A stretch of 33,487 nt of DNA from Ancalomicrobiaceae bacterium. Its GTDB lineage: Bacteria > Pseudomonadota > Alphaproteobacteria > Rhizobiales > Ancalomicrobiaceae. Below the pieces are notes generated by a model. It had not been told where the DNA came from and ran no database searches. It worked only from the letters and a program-made list of their open reading frames with translations. Location: the NCBI GenBank assembly GCA_031291595.1, contig JARLIU010000225.1, forward strand, positions 1 to 33,487. The letters are read 5' to 3'. The stretch's first letter is position 1; each line of letters starts with the position of its first letter. Of the stretch, positions 1-8,835 are shown piece after piece. The position numbers were made by a program, and so were the translations under genes.

Positions 1-35
1 CATGTCGTCCCGTTTCGCCCAAGCGTGCCTACCGA

Positions 36-917
36 TTGGGGCTTGACCATTTGACGGGCGACGAGTTGGCGGGCTGGTCGAGGACGATCGAGCTGCGCAA
101 GCACGGCGTCGGCGAATCCGTTGTCTGCACGCTGCGCTATCTGACCAGCGCAGACGTTCCGGCGATGATGGAGCTGCAGCAGCACGTCAAGGAATGGCTC
201 TCCAACGTCGATCTGTTCCGTCCGGTGTCCGAGGAGCGGCATCGCGCCTATCTGGCCAACCGCGGCAGTGCCGCCGGTGCCTTCCACGACGGCAAGCTCG
301 TTGCCTATGGCGCCTCTCAATACGCTGTCCCGCCGGAGGAGAACCAGGGCCAGGCCATCGGCGTCGACGTCGATGCGCTCGGGCTTGTCTGCCAGCTCGA
401 GGGAACCGTCGTCAAGCCCGATTTCCGCGGCTTCCAGCTGGCGCGGCTGCTGACCGAAATGCGCCTCGTCCGCGCCGAGCGCCACGGCTATCCGATCGTC
501 GTTGCGACGATCTCGCCGTTCAACGGACCGAGCCTCGGCAGCTTCGTACCGAACGGATTTCTGGTCAAAGGCTTGCGCGAAGGGGTCGGTTCGCTGCTGC
601 GCTACTATGTCAGCCTCGATCTCAGGTACGACGCCGTGCCCCTCGACGACACCGTCATCGAGGTTGCCACGCACGAACTGGTGGTACAGAGGCAGCTGTT
701 CGCCACCGGCTGGTGGGGCTTTCAGCCGCAGATCGGCGAACGCCAGCTGTCGATGCGCTATGCTCGTTTTCGCCTTGGAGAGCTGGCGTCCGGCGCAGGC
801 CACGGCGAGGCGTCAAGCGGGCGCGGCGGCGACGTCGCGGCCATGGTCGCCAGGCGCGAGCCGGAAGCCAGCTATCCGCGCCGCGAAGACGGACTTGCCA
901 TGACTGGAAAGGCTTAG
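36..917 (+). CDS. GNAT-family N-acetyltransferase, possibly 5'-partial
   Basis: Probably transfers an acyl group from acyl-CoA to an unknown amine. Residues about 30-200 follow a GNAT fold: an opening strand with LRYLTSADVPAMMEL, then the acyl-CoA binding segment VKPDFRGFQLARLL near residues 127-140, then ATISPFNGPSL, where GNAT proteins often carry an Asn. The last 45 residues are Gly/Ala/Arg-rich and look disordered. The only early start in this frame is TTG at 36, with no clear ribosome site. The frame stays open to the left edge of the window, so the true start may lie outside it. The next gene starts 178 bases downstream behind its own promoter-like element, so a T6SS link is not implied. 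Substrate unknown; family assignment fairly good. Confidence 0.6.
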   Translation: MGLDHLTGDELAGWSRTIELRKHGVGESVVCTLRYLTSADVPAMMELQQHVKEWLSNVDLFRPVSEERHRAYLANRGSAAGAFHDGKLVAYGASQYAVPPEENQGQAIGVDVDALGLVCQLEGTVVKPDFRGFQLARLLTEMRLVRAERHGYPIVVATISPFNGPSLGSFVPNGFLVKGLREGVGSLLRYYVSLDLRYDAVPLDDTVIEVATHELVVQRQLFATGWWGFQPQIGERQLSMRYARFRLGELASGAGHGEASSGRGGDVAAMVARREPEASYPRREDGLAMTGKA

Positions 918-984
918 CAAAGGTCGTCGGGCGTTGACGACGGTTCGGGCAGGAATATACGGTAAAACAAACGGTTGGTTCATT

Positions 985-1001
985 CTGGCCATATCATTGC
1001 G
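985..1001 (+). promoter_or_regulatory. sigma-54 (-24/-12) promoter upstream of the sensor-tss operon
   Basis: CTGGCCATATCATTGCG keeps the invariant GG (987-988), N10, GC (999-1000) spacing, with CTGGC at -24 and TTGC at -12. It sits 94 bases before the first sensor gene, predicting a start of transcription near 1012. The locus encodes its own sigma-54 activator (17778-19433), which supports the call. Inferred from sequence only. Confidence 0.6.
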
Positions 1002-1094
1002 CTGAAGCCGCCGAAGCGGTCGGCTCCTGGGCGTCGTTAGGGCGCGACAACCGGGCCGCGCGTGCGGCAGAAGTCGATCTCGAGGTGAACGATC

Positions 1095-1862
1095 ATGTCA
1101 CTCGCCGTCAGGTTGGCTTCGGCAGCCTTCGTTGCAGTCGTGGCAAGTGCACTGATCTCCGGTTACGTCTCCATGCGAGCGGCCGATGCCGTCGTCGCCT
1201 CGTCGTTCCAGACATCGCGAGACTACTCCCTGGCGAGCCTCGGCGATCTGATGGACAGTCTGTCTGAGATCGGTCTCGATCTCAGACACATGACCACGAT
1301 GCAGGCGGTGATCGAACGCGCCAAAGCGTCGGATCCGTCGGTGCTGGCGATCGACATTTTCGGGCGCAACGGCCGCATCGTCTATTCGACCGATCCGAAC
1401 AGCGTCGGTTTGGCGGTGCCTGATCGCTGGAAGGAGCAAATGGACGGCGCGTCCAAGCCGACGTCGGCGGGGCGAGAGCTGTTTTCCTTCGCAGAGCGTG
1501 ACGAACTGGCGATCGGGACGGTGGTGCTCGACCTGATCGGCCAGCCGCTCGGTGGCATCGTGGTCACGGCCGAACTGCAGACCGGCATGCGGCAAGCCAT
1601 CGACTTGCGCATCCTTTTCGGCAGTGCCGGCGCGGGCATTGCCGCAGCCGTGGTCGCTGCGGCGCTGGCGGCTCGGCTCGCTCGCCGGCTGTCGCAGGAT
1701 GTGCGCCGCGCCACCGACGTTATCGCCATGCGCCCGGCGGACGCGCCGTCGGCCGGCGGACTCACCAAACTGGCGATGTCAGCCGACCGCGCCTGGGACG
1801 GCGCCGAGGCGGCATTCGGCGCCACCCTGGTTGAATTGGAGCACCTCGATGAGGCCGGTTAG
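1095..1862 (+). CDS. membrane sensor-like protein with periplasmic Cache-like domain, no output domain
   Basis: A 255-residue protein, probably in the inner membrane. Transmembrane helix 1 is at about residues 4-24. A periplasmic domain (about 30-170) contains VLAIDIFGRNGRIVYSTDP, which resembles the core strands of Cache/PAS-type sensor domains. Transmembrane helix 2 is at about 174-194. A short cytoplasmic tail of about 60 residues looks like an incomplete HAMP/helical stub. No kinase, cyclase or methyl-accepting output is present, so it must act through a partner if it signals. ATG 1095 is well supported by GAGGTG seven bases upstream. Its end overlaps the start of the next sensor gene by 14 bases, and the RsbU-type phosphatase follows. 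I infer a receptor subunit feeding that phosphatase; ligand unknown. Confidence 0.7.
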   Translation: MSLAVRLASAAFVAVVASALISGYVSMRAADAVVASSFQTSRDYSLASLGDLMDSLSEIGLDLRHMTTMQAVIERAKASDPSVLAIDIFGRNGRIVYSTDPNSVGLAVPDRWKEQMDGASKPTSAGRELFSFAERDELAIGTVVLDLIGQPLGGIVVTAELQTGMRQAIDLRILFGSAGAGIAAAVVAAALAARLARRLSQDVRRATDVIAMRPADAPSAGGLTKLAMSADRAWDGAEAAFGATLVELEHLDEAG

Positions 1863-2745
1863 CGAAATCATCTATGCTCCGGAAGTCGCGGCCGCCCAAT
1901 ATCGGCGGCTGCCATGGCGGGTTGGCCTCGGGCTTGCCGCCATCGTCCTGCTCGGCTCGCTGCTCGCAGGCGCCGCGGCGGCCGTCAACGCCTATCTCGC
2001 AGCCGAAGCCGCCTATCGCGCCAATGTCAGCGTCCTGGCCGAGACAGTCGCCCGTTCGGTCGAGCGGCCGCTGTCGCGCGCGGCCGAATTCGGTGTGCCG
2101 TTGTCCAAGCTGCCCGATGGCAGCAGATTCCTCGGCAGCATCCTGGCGGGTACGCCAGCGATCACCGGCATCGAAGTGCGCGATCTCGACGACCGCTTGC
2201 TGTTCTCGGCCGGAAATGCGGCGCGCTTGGCGGCCAAGTATGTCCGCGCTCAGGTCCCGGTCGTCGGCCGATTGCCGGACGGTCAAACCGGGGATGTGGC
2301 GCATGTCATGGTCGAGGCAAGCTTCAGCCAAGCGGCCGGACCGCTGCTCGAAGCAGCCGTTCCGGCGGCGGCAACCGCTGCCCTGATCGCCATCGCCGTC
2401 GGCCTCCTCGCCGCGCTCGCTGCCCGCCGCCTCATCGCGCACCCGGCGCTGAGGGCGCTCGACGCGCTGCAGCGCGTGCGCGACGGCGAGATCGCCCTGC
2501 GCATGCCGGTCGAATCGACCGGCGAATTCTTCGATTTCTGGACCGCATTTCGCGCCCGCACCCGGCGCGTCGGCGACGCGTGGTCGGCGCTTGCGGCCTA
2601 TGCAGCGGAGCTGGAAGCTTCCGACTACGAGAATCGCAATCAGGCGACGTTCGCTGCGCTCGTCTCGGCGCTCCGCGCCGAATACACCCTGCCCTACCTG
2701 CTCGACCCCAGTTCGCCCCGTTCGCCGTCGGAAGGAAGCACCTGA
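1849..2745 (+). CDS. second membrane sensor-like protein with HAMP-like tail
   Basis: A 298-residue protein with the same plan as its upstream neighbour: transmembrane helix 1 at about residues 23-46, a periplasmic domain with ITGIEVRDLDDRLLFSAGN (Cache/PAS-like), transmembrane helix 2 at about 168-192, then a HAMP-like segment (ALDALQRVRDGEIALRMPV, about 203-221) and a helical tail. No catalytic output domain is visible. I chose ATG 1849, which overlaps the upstream stop codon region by 14 bases and has GGAG-like bases (TTGGAG) before it; the frame is open further upstream, but those starts lie deep inside the preceding gene. It stops three bases before the RsbU-type gene, so the three are almost certainly co-translated. 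Alternatively it is a degenerate chemoreceptor or cyclase remnant. Confidence 0.7.
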   Translation: MRPVSEIIYAPEVAAAQYRRLPWRVGLGLAAIVLLGSLLAGAAAAVNAYLAAEAAYRANVSVLAETVARSVERPLSRAAEFGVPLSKLPDGSRFLGSILAGTPAITGIEVRDLDDRLLFSAGNAARLAAKYVRAQVPVVGRLPDGQTGDVAHVMVEASFSQAAGPLLEAAVPAAATAALIAIAVGLLAALAARRLIAHPALRALDALQRVRDGEIALRMPVESTGEFFDFWTAFRARTRRVGDAWSALAAYAAELEASDYENRNQATFAALVSALRAEYTLPYLLDPSSPRSPSEGST

Positions 2746-2748
2746 CCG

Positions 2749-4890
2749 ATGCTGCTCAGAACCCGCGTCACCATCTTCGTCCTTGCCGCCCTGTTGGCGA
2801 TCGCGCTGATATTCGCCGGCACGATGGCGTTGCTCGGCCGCACACTGCTGGCCCAGGTGGACAGTCAGACGCTGTCGCAGGAAGAAGCGCTGTGGCGCTC
2901 GACGTTGCGCACCGAAGCCAGCCCGCTTGGTGCTCTCTCCGAGGCGCTGTCGAGCGATACGGTCTTCACCGCCGATGTCAATTCTGGTGATTTTGACTCG
3001 GCCCGCCGTTCGCTCGCAGCGGCCATCGGCCGAATTCCGACCCTGGGCTTGAGCGCCCAGGTGATCGGCCGCGACGGTCAGATCCTGCTGCGTAGCCCAA
3101 GTGGCGAAGGCTACTTGCGGCTGCTCGATCAGGTGTCGATCGATCGCATCTGGGGCGGGGCGCAGCTCCTCGGTCTGCGCTCGACCGAGGCGACGCGAGC
3201 CATGCTGGTATCCGCCGCTCCGCTTTATGCCGATGGACATGTGATTGCGGCGCTTGCGGTGGCACGCAACGCAGCCAGCGCCGTCAGGGCTTTCGCCGAA
3301 GCCGACCGCAGCGAGACCGCGCTCGTCACTTTGCGCGGCCAGTTGATCGTCGCAACCGACCGGGCGCTCTGGGCCGACGTCAAGGACCGGATCTCGCTGC
3401 GCCGCTCGGCGCGCGATCTGATCTTCGCCTGGCCCCGCGTCTTGACCGCGACCAGCCTGCCGACGGCTGACACCGCGGGTGGAGCCGCGACCACGATCGT
3501 CGCCTACAAGGACAATTCCGGACCGTTCTTCGCCATATTGCGCGTCGTCGCCTGGTCGGGCGGCATTGTCGCAGCGCTGACGCTTTTGGTGGCGACACTC
3601 ATCCACTGGTACATGAAGGCCAGTTTCCGGCCACTCGATCAGGCGGTCGAGATCACCCGGCGGCTGGCGCGCGGCGATACCAGCGTCGAGATCGAGGCGA
3701 CCGGCCAGGACGAGATCGGCCGTCTCGGCGAGGCCGTACGACAGCTGCGCGTCAACGCGATCATGGCCGAGGACCTGTCGCGCCAGCGCCAGCGTTCGCG
3801 GATCCGGCGCGAGCGGCTCATCCGCCGCGAAATCAGCGCGCTCGCCGATGCGCTCGACCCCGAGGCGCGCGTCGAAGTGCTGGCCGTGCTCAACGACACC
3901 GGCATCAAACCGGGCTCGACCGATACGCCGCAGTCCGTGTCGGCGTCGTCCAACCATCAGTTGCGGCTGATCGCCGGCGTCCTGCGCGATCTGGTGCGAC
4001 GCATCCTCGAACAGCGCCAGACCCTGACCGGCATGATCGCCGATCTGGAGGACGCGCTGGCCAGCAAGGACAAACTCATCGGCCTCGAGCAGCAGCTTGA
4101 GGTCGCCCGGCAAGTGCAGCTGGCCATCCTGCCGCGCGACCACGGCGAGGATCCGCGCGTCGCCATCTACGGCCGCATGACGCCGGCCGCCGAGGTGGGC
4201 GGCGACTTCTACGACTGTTTCATGATCGACGATGACACCGTCGCCCTCGTCATCGCCGATGTCTCGGGCAAGGGCGTGCCGGCGTCGCTGTTCATGGCCG
4301 TAACGCGCACGTTGATCCGTGCCGTGGCGCGCTTCGCCGTCGATCCGGCGGTGCTGATCAGCGAGGTGAACGATCTCCTGGCGCGCGAGAACGACCAGCT
4401 GCTGTTCGTAACCGCATGCCTCGGATTCTTGAACCTGACCACCGGCCGGTTTTGCTACGCCAATGCCGGGCACAGTCCGCCGATCCTGGTCGGGACCGAC
4501 AACAGCGTCGTTGAGCTGCCAAAGGCGCAGGGCATGGCGCTGGCCGTCGCCGATGGCCTGTTTTACCAACGGCTCGAATTCGTCGTGAAGCCGAACGACA
4601 CGCTGTTCTTCTACACCGATGGCATCAGCGAGGCGCAGAACCCGGAAGGTCAGCTGTTCGGCATGAGCCGGCTGATCGATCTGCTCGCGCGGAATTCCAA
4701 CCTCGACGAAAGGCTGCTGTCGGAATCGATCGAACGCGACGTGCGCGTCTTCGAGGCCGGCCGGCCGGCAACCGATGACCTGACGTGTCTGGCTGTTCGC
4801 TATGTTGGTGAGCCGGTCGCGCGGCGGCCGCACGCCGGTATGGTGCTGCCGGATGCTGTTGCCGATCCGGCTCCAACCTTGGCCGAGTGA
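2749..4890 (+). CDS. membrane-anchored RsbU/SpoIIE-type PP2C phosphatase with HAMP domain
   Basis: A 713-residue sensor phosphatase. Order: transmembrane helix 1 (about 5-30), periplasmic Cache-like region (about 31-255, including AQVIGRDGQILLRSP), transmembrane helix 2 (about 262-285), HAMP (about 288-340, with GQDEIGRLGEAV), a coiled linker, then a SpoIIE/RsbU PPM domain (about 455-690). The metal-site motifs look intact: GGDFYD at 484-489, D504 in ADVSGKG, TDG at 623-625, and D676-D677 before LT. Known family members dephosphorylate STAS anti-sigma antagonists. A STAS protein and an RsbW-like ATPase are encoded at 13996-14800, giving an obvious substrate pair. It follows two sensor-like genes with almost no gap and precedes tssA by 142 bases. 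Function of the fold is secure; its T6SS role is inference. Confidence 0.88.
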   Translation: MLLRTRVTIFVLAALLAIALIFAGTMALLGRTLLAQVDSQTLSQEEALWRSTLRTEASPLGALSEALSSDTVFTADVNSGDFDSARRSLAAAIGRIPTLGLSAQVIGRDGQILLRSPSGEGYLRLLDQVSIDRIWGGAQLLGLRSTEATRAMLVSAAPLYADGHVIAALAVARNAASAVRAFAEADRSETALVTLRGQLIVATDRALWADVKDRISLRRSARDLIFAWPRVLTATSLPTADTAGGAATTIVAYKDNSGPFFAILRVVAWSGGIVAALTLLVATLIHWYMKASFRPLDQAVEITRRLARGDTSVEIEATGQDEIGRLGEAVRQLRVNAIMAEDLSRQRQRSRIRRERLIRREISALADALDPEARVEVLAVLNDTGIKPGSTDTPQSVSASSNHQLRLIAGVLRDLVRRILEQRQTLTGMIADLEDALASKDKLIGLEQQLEVARQVQLAILPRDHGEDPRVAIYGRMTPAAEVGGDFYDCFMIDDDTVALVIADVSGKGVPASLFMAVTRTLIRAVARFAVDPAVLISEVNDLLARENDQLLFVTACLGFLNLTTGRFCYANAGHSPPILVGTDNSVVELPKAQGMALAVADGLFYQRLEFVVKPNDTLFFYTDGISEAQNPEGQLFGMSRLIDLLARNSNLDERLLSESIERDVRVFEAGRPATDDLTCLAVRYVGEPVARRPHAGMVLPDAVADPAPTLAE

Positions 4891-5032
4891 GCATCACGGC
4901 GACGCGACGCTCTGGTCACGGCTCCGTAACGAAATTATTGGACTATAGGTAGTTATAGCGATCCCCATTCCCGTCGATTTGCTGCCGTCCTGTCCAGCCT
5001 AACGCCCTTTGAGCACGGAGTTCCCGGCGCCC

Positions 5033-6700
5033 ATGGACCAACCAGTGTTCAGCGATCCGCGCATCGCCATCGGAGCGGCGCCCATCGACGGCGGCGCTGG
5101 CGGCGACGTGCGCGCCGATCCCGAATTCGAATCGCTCGAGGCGACGGTTCGGCGGATGGATACCGAGGGGCCGGGGGCGGTCCGCTGGCAGGAGGTGGCG
5201 CGGGACGGGCTCGCCATTCTTGGCACCAAAGGCAAGGACCTGCTGGTTGCCGTCTGGACCGCGTTTGCCTTGAGCCGCACCGAGGGTGTTGCCGGCTTTG
5301 CAGTCGGCATCGGTATCATCGAGGGGCTCGTCGGCGAGCATTGGGAGACCATGCAGCCGCCGGCTCGCCGCGAGCGTGCCCGAGTTGGCGCGATGGAATG
5401 GCTGGTTGGCCGGCTCGCCACGACTGCGGCGGACTGGCCGAACCCGCCCGCCGGCTATCCCGCCATGCTCGGCGCCTATCAGTCGCTCGACGCCGTCGAC
5501 CGCATGCTGTCGGAAAAGCTCACCAAGGAGCAGGCATCCCTCGGCGAGTTGATCCGGGCGCTGCGGCCCAAGGCCGACGAAGCCCGCCGGGCGCTGGCGG
5601 AGGCCGCAGCCAAGGCCACCGCGCCAGCCGAACCGCCGCCGCCGCCCGCGCCGAGTGTTGCGGCGGTCCCTGCCTCGGCACCGAATTCTCCGACGCCGAC
5701 AGTCGAGCCGCAGCCACCGGCCGCCCCGTCGCCCGCCCCATCGCCCGCTCCGGCATCAGTCGCAGCCGTCGCGACCCCGGCCGCGGTGCCGACCGCTGTC
5801 GGCGCCGACCTCAACCGCTCGATCTCGCAGTTGACCGATGCGATTCGCGCCCATGCGCTGGCGCTGCGGCAATCCGACCTGACCGATCCGCGCGGCTATA
5901 TATTGACGCGCAAGGGCGCCTGGCTTGCGGTGCGGCAGGCCCCACCGGCGCAAAGCGGCAAATCGGCCGTGCCGCCGCCGGATCCGGCGCGGCTCGCCGC
6001 TATCGATGCCATGCAGACGGGCGGCCGGCACGCTGAGGCCGTGGCCGCCACAGAATCGCTCGTCGCTCAGAGCCCGTTCTTCGTCGACGGCAACCTGCTC
6101 GTGGCTCGCTCGCTCGGCAGCCTCGGCGGCGACTACGCGAAGGCAAGACTGGCGGTGGTCAGCGAAACCGCCGCCTATCTTCTGCGGTTGCCGGAGCTGC
6201 GCGACATCGCTTTTTCCGATGGCCGCCGCTTCGTCTCCGATGCCGTCATCGCCTGGCTCGCCGACGAAGGTGGGCTCGGCGGCGGCCCGGCTGGCGGCGA
6301 CGATCCCGTCGCGACGCTCCTCGCCGAGGCGCGCCAGCGCACACACGCGGGCAGTCAGCGCGATGGCATCGCCTTTCTCAGCCAAGCCTCGGCCAACGCC
6401 GGCGGCGGTCGCCAGCGACTGCGCATCCAGCTCGTGCAGGCGCAATTCCTGATTGAAGCCGATCTCCTGGTAGCTGCCTGGGCGCTGCTCGATCATGTCG
6501 ACGCGGAGATCGTCCGGCGCGAGCTCGAGGAGTGGGAGCCTGATTGCGCGGCGCTCGCTGCCGAATTGCGCCTCAGGATCGGCACCGCACAAATGCTTAT
6601 AAAAGCTGTTCCCGACGACCGTCGTCGCGTAGCTTTGGAATCCGCGCGCCAGCGGCTCGTCCGCTGCGACGTCGACGCTGCTGCCCGGCTCATTTCCTGA
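5033..6700 (+). CDS. tssA: T6SS protein TssA (ImpA/VasJ family)
   Basis: TssA caps the growing sheath and tube and links baseplate to distal end during T6SS assembly. The N-terminal ImpA_N-type domain (about residues 1-170) has WETMQPPARRERARVGAMEWL, matching the W-P-R-R-R-A-L pattern of the family. A Pro/Ala-rich linker follows (about 195-255). The C-terminal part (about 320-555) is a helical VasJ-like domain, with RLRIQLVQAQFLIEADLLVAAWALLD. I chose ATG 5033 (555 residues) with GGAG 12 bases upstream; an in-frame TTG at 5009 is possible but has no ribosome site. It is first of the structural run tssA-B-C-E-F-G. The spacing to tssB is 117 bases, so tssB may have its own promoter. Confidence 0.87.
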   Translation: MDQPVFSDPRIAIGAAPIDGGAGGDVRADPEFESLEATVRRMDTEGPGAVRWQEVARDGLAILGTKGKDLLVAVWTAFALSRTEGVAGFAVGIGIIEGLVGEHWETMQPPARRERARVGAMEWLVGRLATTAADWPNPPAGYPAMLGAYQSLDAVDRMLSEKLTKEQASLGELIRALRPKADEARRALAEAAAKATAPAEPPPPPAPSVAAVPASAPNSPTPTVEPQPPAAPSPAPSPAPASVAAVATPAAVPTAVGADLNRSISQLTDAIRAHALALRQSDLTDPRGYILTRKGAWLAVRQAPPAQSGKSAVPPPDPARLAAIDAMQTGGRHAEAVAATESLVAQSPFFVDGNLLVARSLGSLGGDYAKARLAVVSETAAYLLRLPELRDIAFSDGRRFVSDAVIAWLADEGGLGGGPAGGDDPVATLLAEARQRTHAGSQRDGIAFLSQASANAGGGRQRLRIQLVQAQFLIEADLLVAAWALLDHVDAEIVRRELEEWEPDCAALAAELRLRIGTAQMLIKAVPDDRRRVALESARQRLVRCDVDAAARLIS

Positions 6701-6742
6701 GTCGGACAAAACGACGCGCCGTCATGCAAGTGACACGGCTCG

Positions 6743-6770
6743 TTGAGTTTAGTTATTGTGATCGTATGCA
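6743..6770 (+). promoter_or_regulatory. possible sigma-70 promoter before tssB
   Basis: TTGAGT (6743-6748), a 16-base spacer and TATGCA (6765-6770) lie in the 117-base gap between tssA and tssB. The -10 runs into the palindrome ATGCATGCAT (6766-6775). The match to consensus is modest, and the element would give a 5' leader of about 40 bases. A sheath gene with its own promoter would make sense, but this is a weak call. Confidence 0.3.
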
Positions 6771-6817
6771 TGCATGGGCCAACCGCCATTCGAGATTGCC
6801 TGCCAAAGGAGACACCC

Positions 6818-7318
6818 GTGGCTAAAGAATCGTCAGTCGCGCCGAAGGAGAGGGTCAATATTCGCTACAAGCCGGCAACGGGCAACGCTAAGGAGGAAGT
6901 CGAGCTCCCGCTCAAGTTGATGATGCTTGGCGATTATACTCTGAGAGCGGACGATACCCCGGTCGAGGAGCGCCCTCTGGTCGACGTCAACGCCGACAAT
7001 TTCAACGATGTCATGCGCAGCTACGACCTGTCGCTCGCCATGGCGGTCGAAAACAAGCTCGATGACAGCCCGGACGCCGACAAGCTGGCGATGAGTCTGA
7101 AGTTCAACAACCTGCGCGATTTCGAGCCGGAGCAGGTGGTGCGGCAGGTGCCGGAGATGAAACGGATGCTCGAGCTGCGCGAGGCTCTGGTGGCGCTGAA
7201 GGGACCGCTCGGCAACGTGCCGGCCTTCCGCAAGGCCGTGCAGGAGGCGCTCGACGACAGCGCCGCGCGCGATCGCCTGCTCGGCGAGATCACCACCGCC
7301 ACCACGTCCAAGCCCTGA
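6818..7318 (+). CDS. tssB: T6SS contractile sheath small subunit TssB (VipA)
   Basis: TssB pairs with TssC to build the contractile sheath around the Hcp tube in the cytoplasm. The 166-residue product has the family length and hallmarks: RVNIRYKP near the N-terminus, ELPLKLMMLGDYT, the VDVNADNFNDVM segment, and SLKFNNLRDFEPEQVV followed by a leucine-rich helix. The start is GTG 6818, with an excellent AAAGGAG at 6805-6811 six bases upstream. The frame extends back to 6743, but those extra residues do not belong to the family. tssC follows after 27 bases. Confidence 0.95.
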   Translation: MAKESSVAPKERVNIRYKPATGNAKEEVELPLKLMMLGDYTLRADDTPVEERPLVDVNADNFNDVMRSYDLSLAMAVENKLDDSPDADKLAMSLKFNNLRDFEPEQVVRQVPEMKRMLELREALVALKGPLGNVPAFRKAVQEALDDSAARDRLLGEITTATTSKP

Positions 7319-7345
7319 ACCACTGGCTGCTGAGGGAACTCCACT

Positions 7346-8830
7346 ATGTCCACGGAACAAAACCTGCAGGAGCAAGGCGTCGCGTCGGTGGTCGAAGAGG
7401 CCTCGCTGCTCGACCAGATCTTGAACGAGACCCGCCTGACGCCGAAGGATGAAGGGTATGACATCGCCCGCAAGGGCGTGGCCGCGTTCATCTCAGAGCT
7501 GATGAAGCCGGGCCGCGAAGGCGAGAAGATCAACAACGCCGTCGTCGATCAGATGATCGCCGAGATCGACCGCAAGCTGTCGACCCAGCTCGATTCCATC
7601 CTCCACGACGACGACTTCCAGAAACTCGAAAGCGCTTGGCGTGGATTGAAGTTCGTTGTCGACCGCACCGACTTCCGTCAGAACATCAAGCTGGAGATGC
7701 TGAACGTCTCCAAGGACGAACTTCTCGTCGACTTCGAAGACGCTCCGGAGCTCACCAAGTCCGGCCTCTATCGCCAGGTCTATACGGCCGAATTCGGCCA
7801 GTTCGGCGGTCGCCCGGTCGCGGCGATCATCTCCAACTACGAATTCGGTCCCGGCGCGCAGGATATCAAGCTGCTGCAATCGATGGCCAGCGTTGGCGCC
7901 ATGTCGCATGCCCCGGTCATCGGCTCGACCGGCCCCAGCATGTTCAGCGTCGAATCCTTCGAGGAACTGCCGAACCTCAAGGATCTGCAGTCGATCTTCG
8001 AAGGCCCGAAGTACGCCCGTTGGAACTCGTTTCGCGAAAGCGAGGACGCCCGCTACGTCGGTCTGGTGACGCCGCGCTTCGCCCTGCGTCTGCCGTACGG
8101 GCAGGAGACGGTGCCGGTGAAGGCCTTCAACTACACCGAGGCCTCCGACGGCAAGAGCGACAACTACCTGTGGGGCAATGCTGCCTTCGCCTTCGCCACC
8201 AAGCTGACCGACAGTTTCGCGCAGTACCGCTGGTGTCCGAATATCATCGGTCCGCAATCGGGTGGCGCGGTCGAGAACCTGCCGCTGCATACGTTCGAGG
8301 CCATGGGCCAGACCCAGACCAAGATCCCGACCGAGATCCTGATCTCCGACCGACGCGAATACGAGCTTGCCGAGCAGGGCTTCATTGCGCTGACCATGCG
8401 CAAGGGCTCCGACAATGCAGCGTTCTTCTCGGCCAACTCGGTGCAGAAGCCGAAGTTCTTTGGCAATACTGAGGAGGGCAAGGCGGCGGAGCTGAACTAC
8501 AAGCTCGGCACGCAACTGCCCTATATGTTCGTGATCAATCGTCTGGCGCACTACATCAAGGTGTTGCAGCGCGAGAACATCGGTTCCTGGAAGAACCGCT
8601 CAGAACTCGAGGCCGAACTCGGCAACTGGATTCGGCAATATGTCGCCGACCAGGACAATCCCTCGGCCGATGTACGCTCGCGCCGGCCGCTCAGGAAGGC
8701 TCAGATCACCGTCGAGGACGTCGAAGGCGAGCCGGGCTGGTATCGCGTCAACATGTCGGTGCAGCCGCACTTCAAGTACATGGGCGCCGATTTCACCCTG
8801 TCGCTGCGCGGCAAGCTCGACAAGAGCTGA
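7346..8830 (+). CDS. tssC: T6SS contractile sheath large subunit TssC (VipB)
   Basis: A 494-residue large sheath subunit. Family features: an N-terminal helix that contacts TssB (SLLDQILNETRL), LESAWRGLKFVVDRTDF, the LYRQVYTAEFGQFGG segment, FARFALRLPYG-like sequence (PRFALRLPYGQETVPV), and the C-terminal end with MSVQPHFKYMGADFTLSL. Length agrees with full-size VipB proteins of about 490-500 residues. ATG 7346 has GAGGGA nearby upstream. It lies between tssB and tssE with five bases to tssE, so the three should be co-translated. In other systems the N-terminal helix is exposed after contraction and recognised by ClpV; clpV is at 19417-22152 here. Confidence 0.97.
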   Translation: MSTEQNLQEQGVASVVEEASLLDQILNETRLTPKDEGYDIARKGVAAFISELMKPGREGEKINNAVVDQMIAEIDRKLSTQLDSILHDDDFQKLESAWRGLKFVVDRTDFRQNIKLEMLNVSKDELLVDFEDAPELTKSGLYRQVYTAEFGQFGGRPVAAIISNYEFGPGAQDIKLLQSMASVGAMSHAPVIGSTGPSMFSVESFEELPNLKDLQSIFEGPKYARWNSFRESEDARYVGLVTPRFALRLPYGQETVPVKAFNYTEASDGKSDNYLWGNAAFAFATKLTDSFAQYRWCPNIIGPQSGGAVENLPLHTFEAMGQTQTKIPTEILISDRREYELAEQGFIALTMRKGSDNAAFFSANSVQKPKFFGNTEEGKAAELNYKLGTQLPYMFVINRLAHYIKVLQRENIGSWKNRSELEAELGNWIRQYVADQDNPSADVRSRRPLRKAQITVEDVEGEPGWYRVNMSVQPHFKYMGADFTLSLRGKLDKS

Positions 8831-8835
8831 GCGCC

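Noticed and set aside
923-941. GTCGTC/GACGAC hairpin after the acetyltransferase gene
   Set aside because: A 6-base stem without a T-run; too weak to call a terminator.
1762-4833. A 1023-codon open frame on the minus strand
   Set aside because: It lies opposite the sensor and RsbU genes, which have clear domains. It is rich in Arg, Gln and Asp from antisense reading of GC-rich codons and shows no domain.
4943-4958. Inverted repeat CTATA-N6-TATAG before tssA
   Set aside because: Five-base AT arms are expected by chance and no promoter of quality is attached.
6727-6742. Possible sigma-54 element TGACACGGCTCGTTGA before tssB
   Set aside because: The -24 GG is GA and the spacing to the -12 is one base too long.
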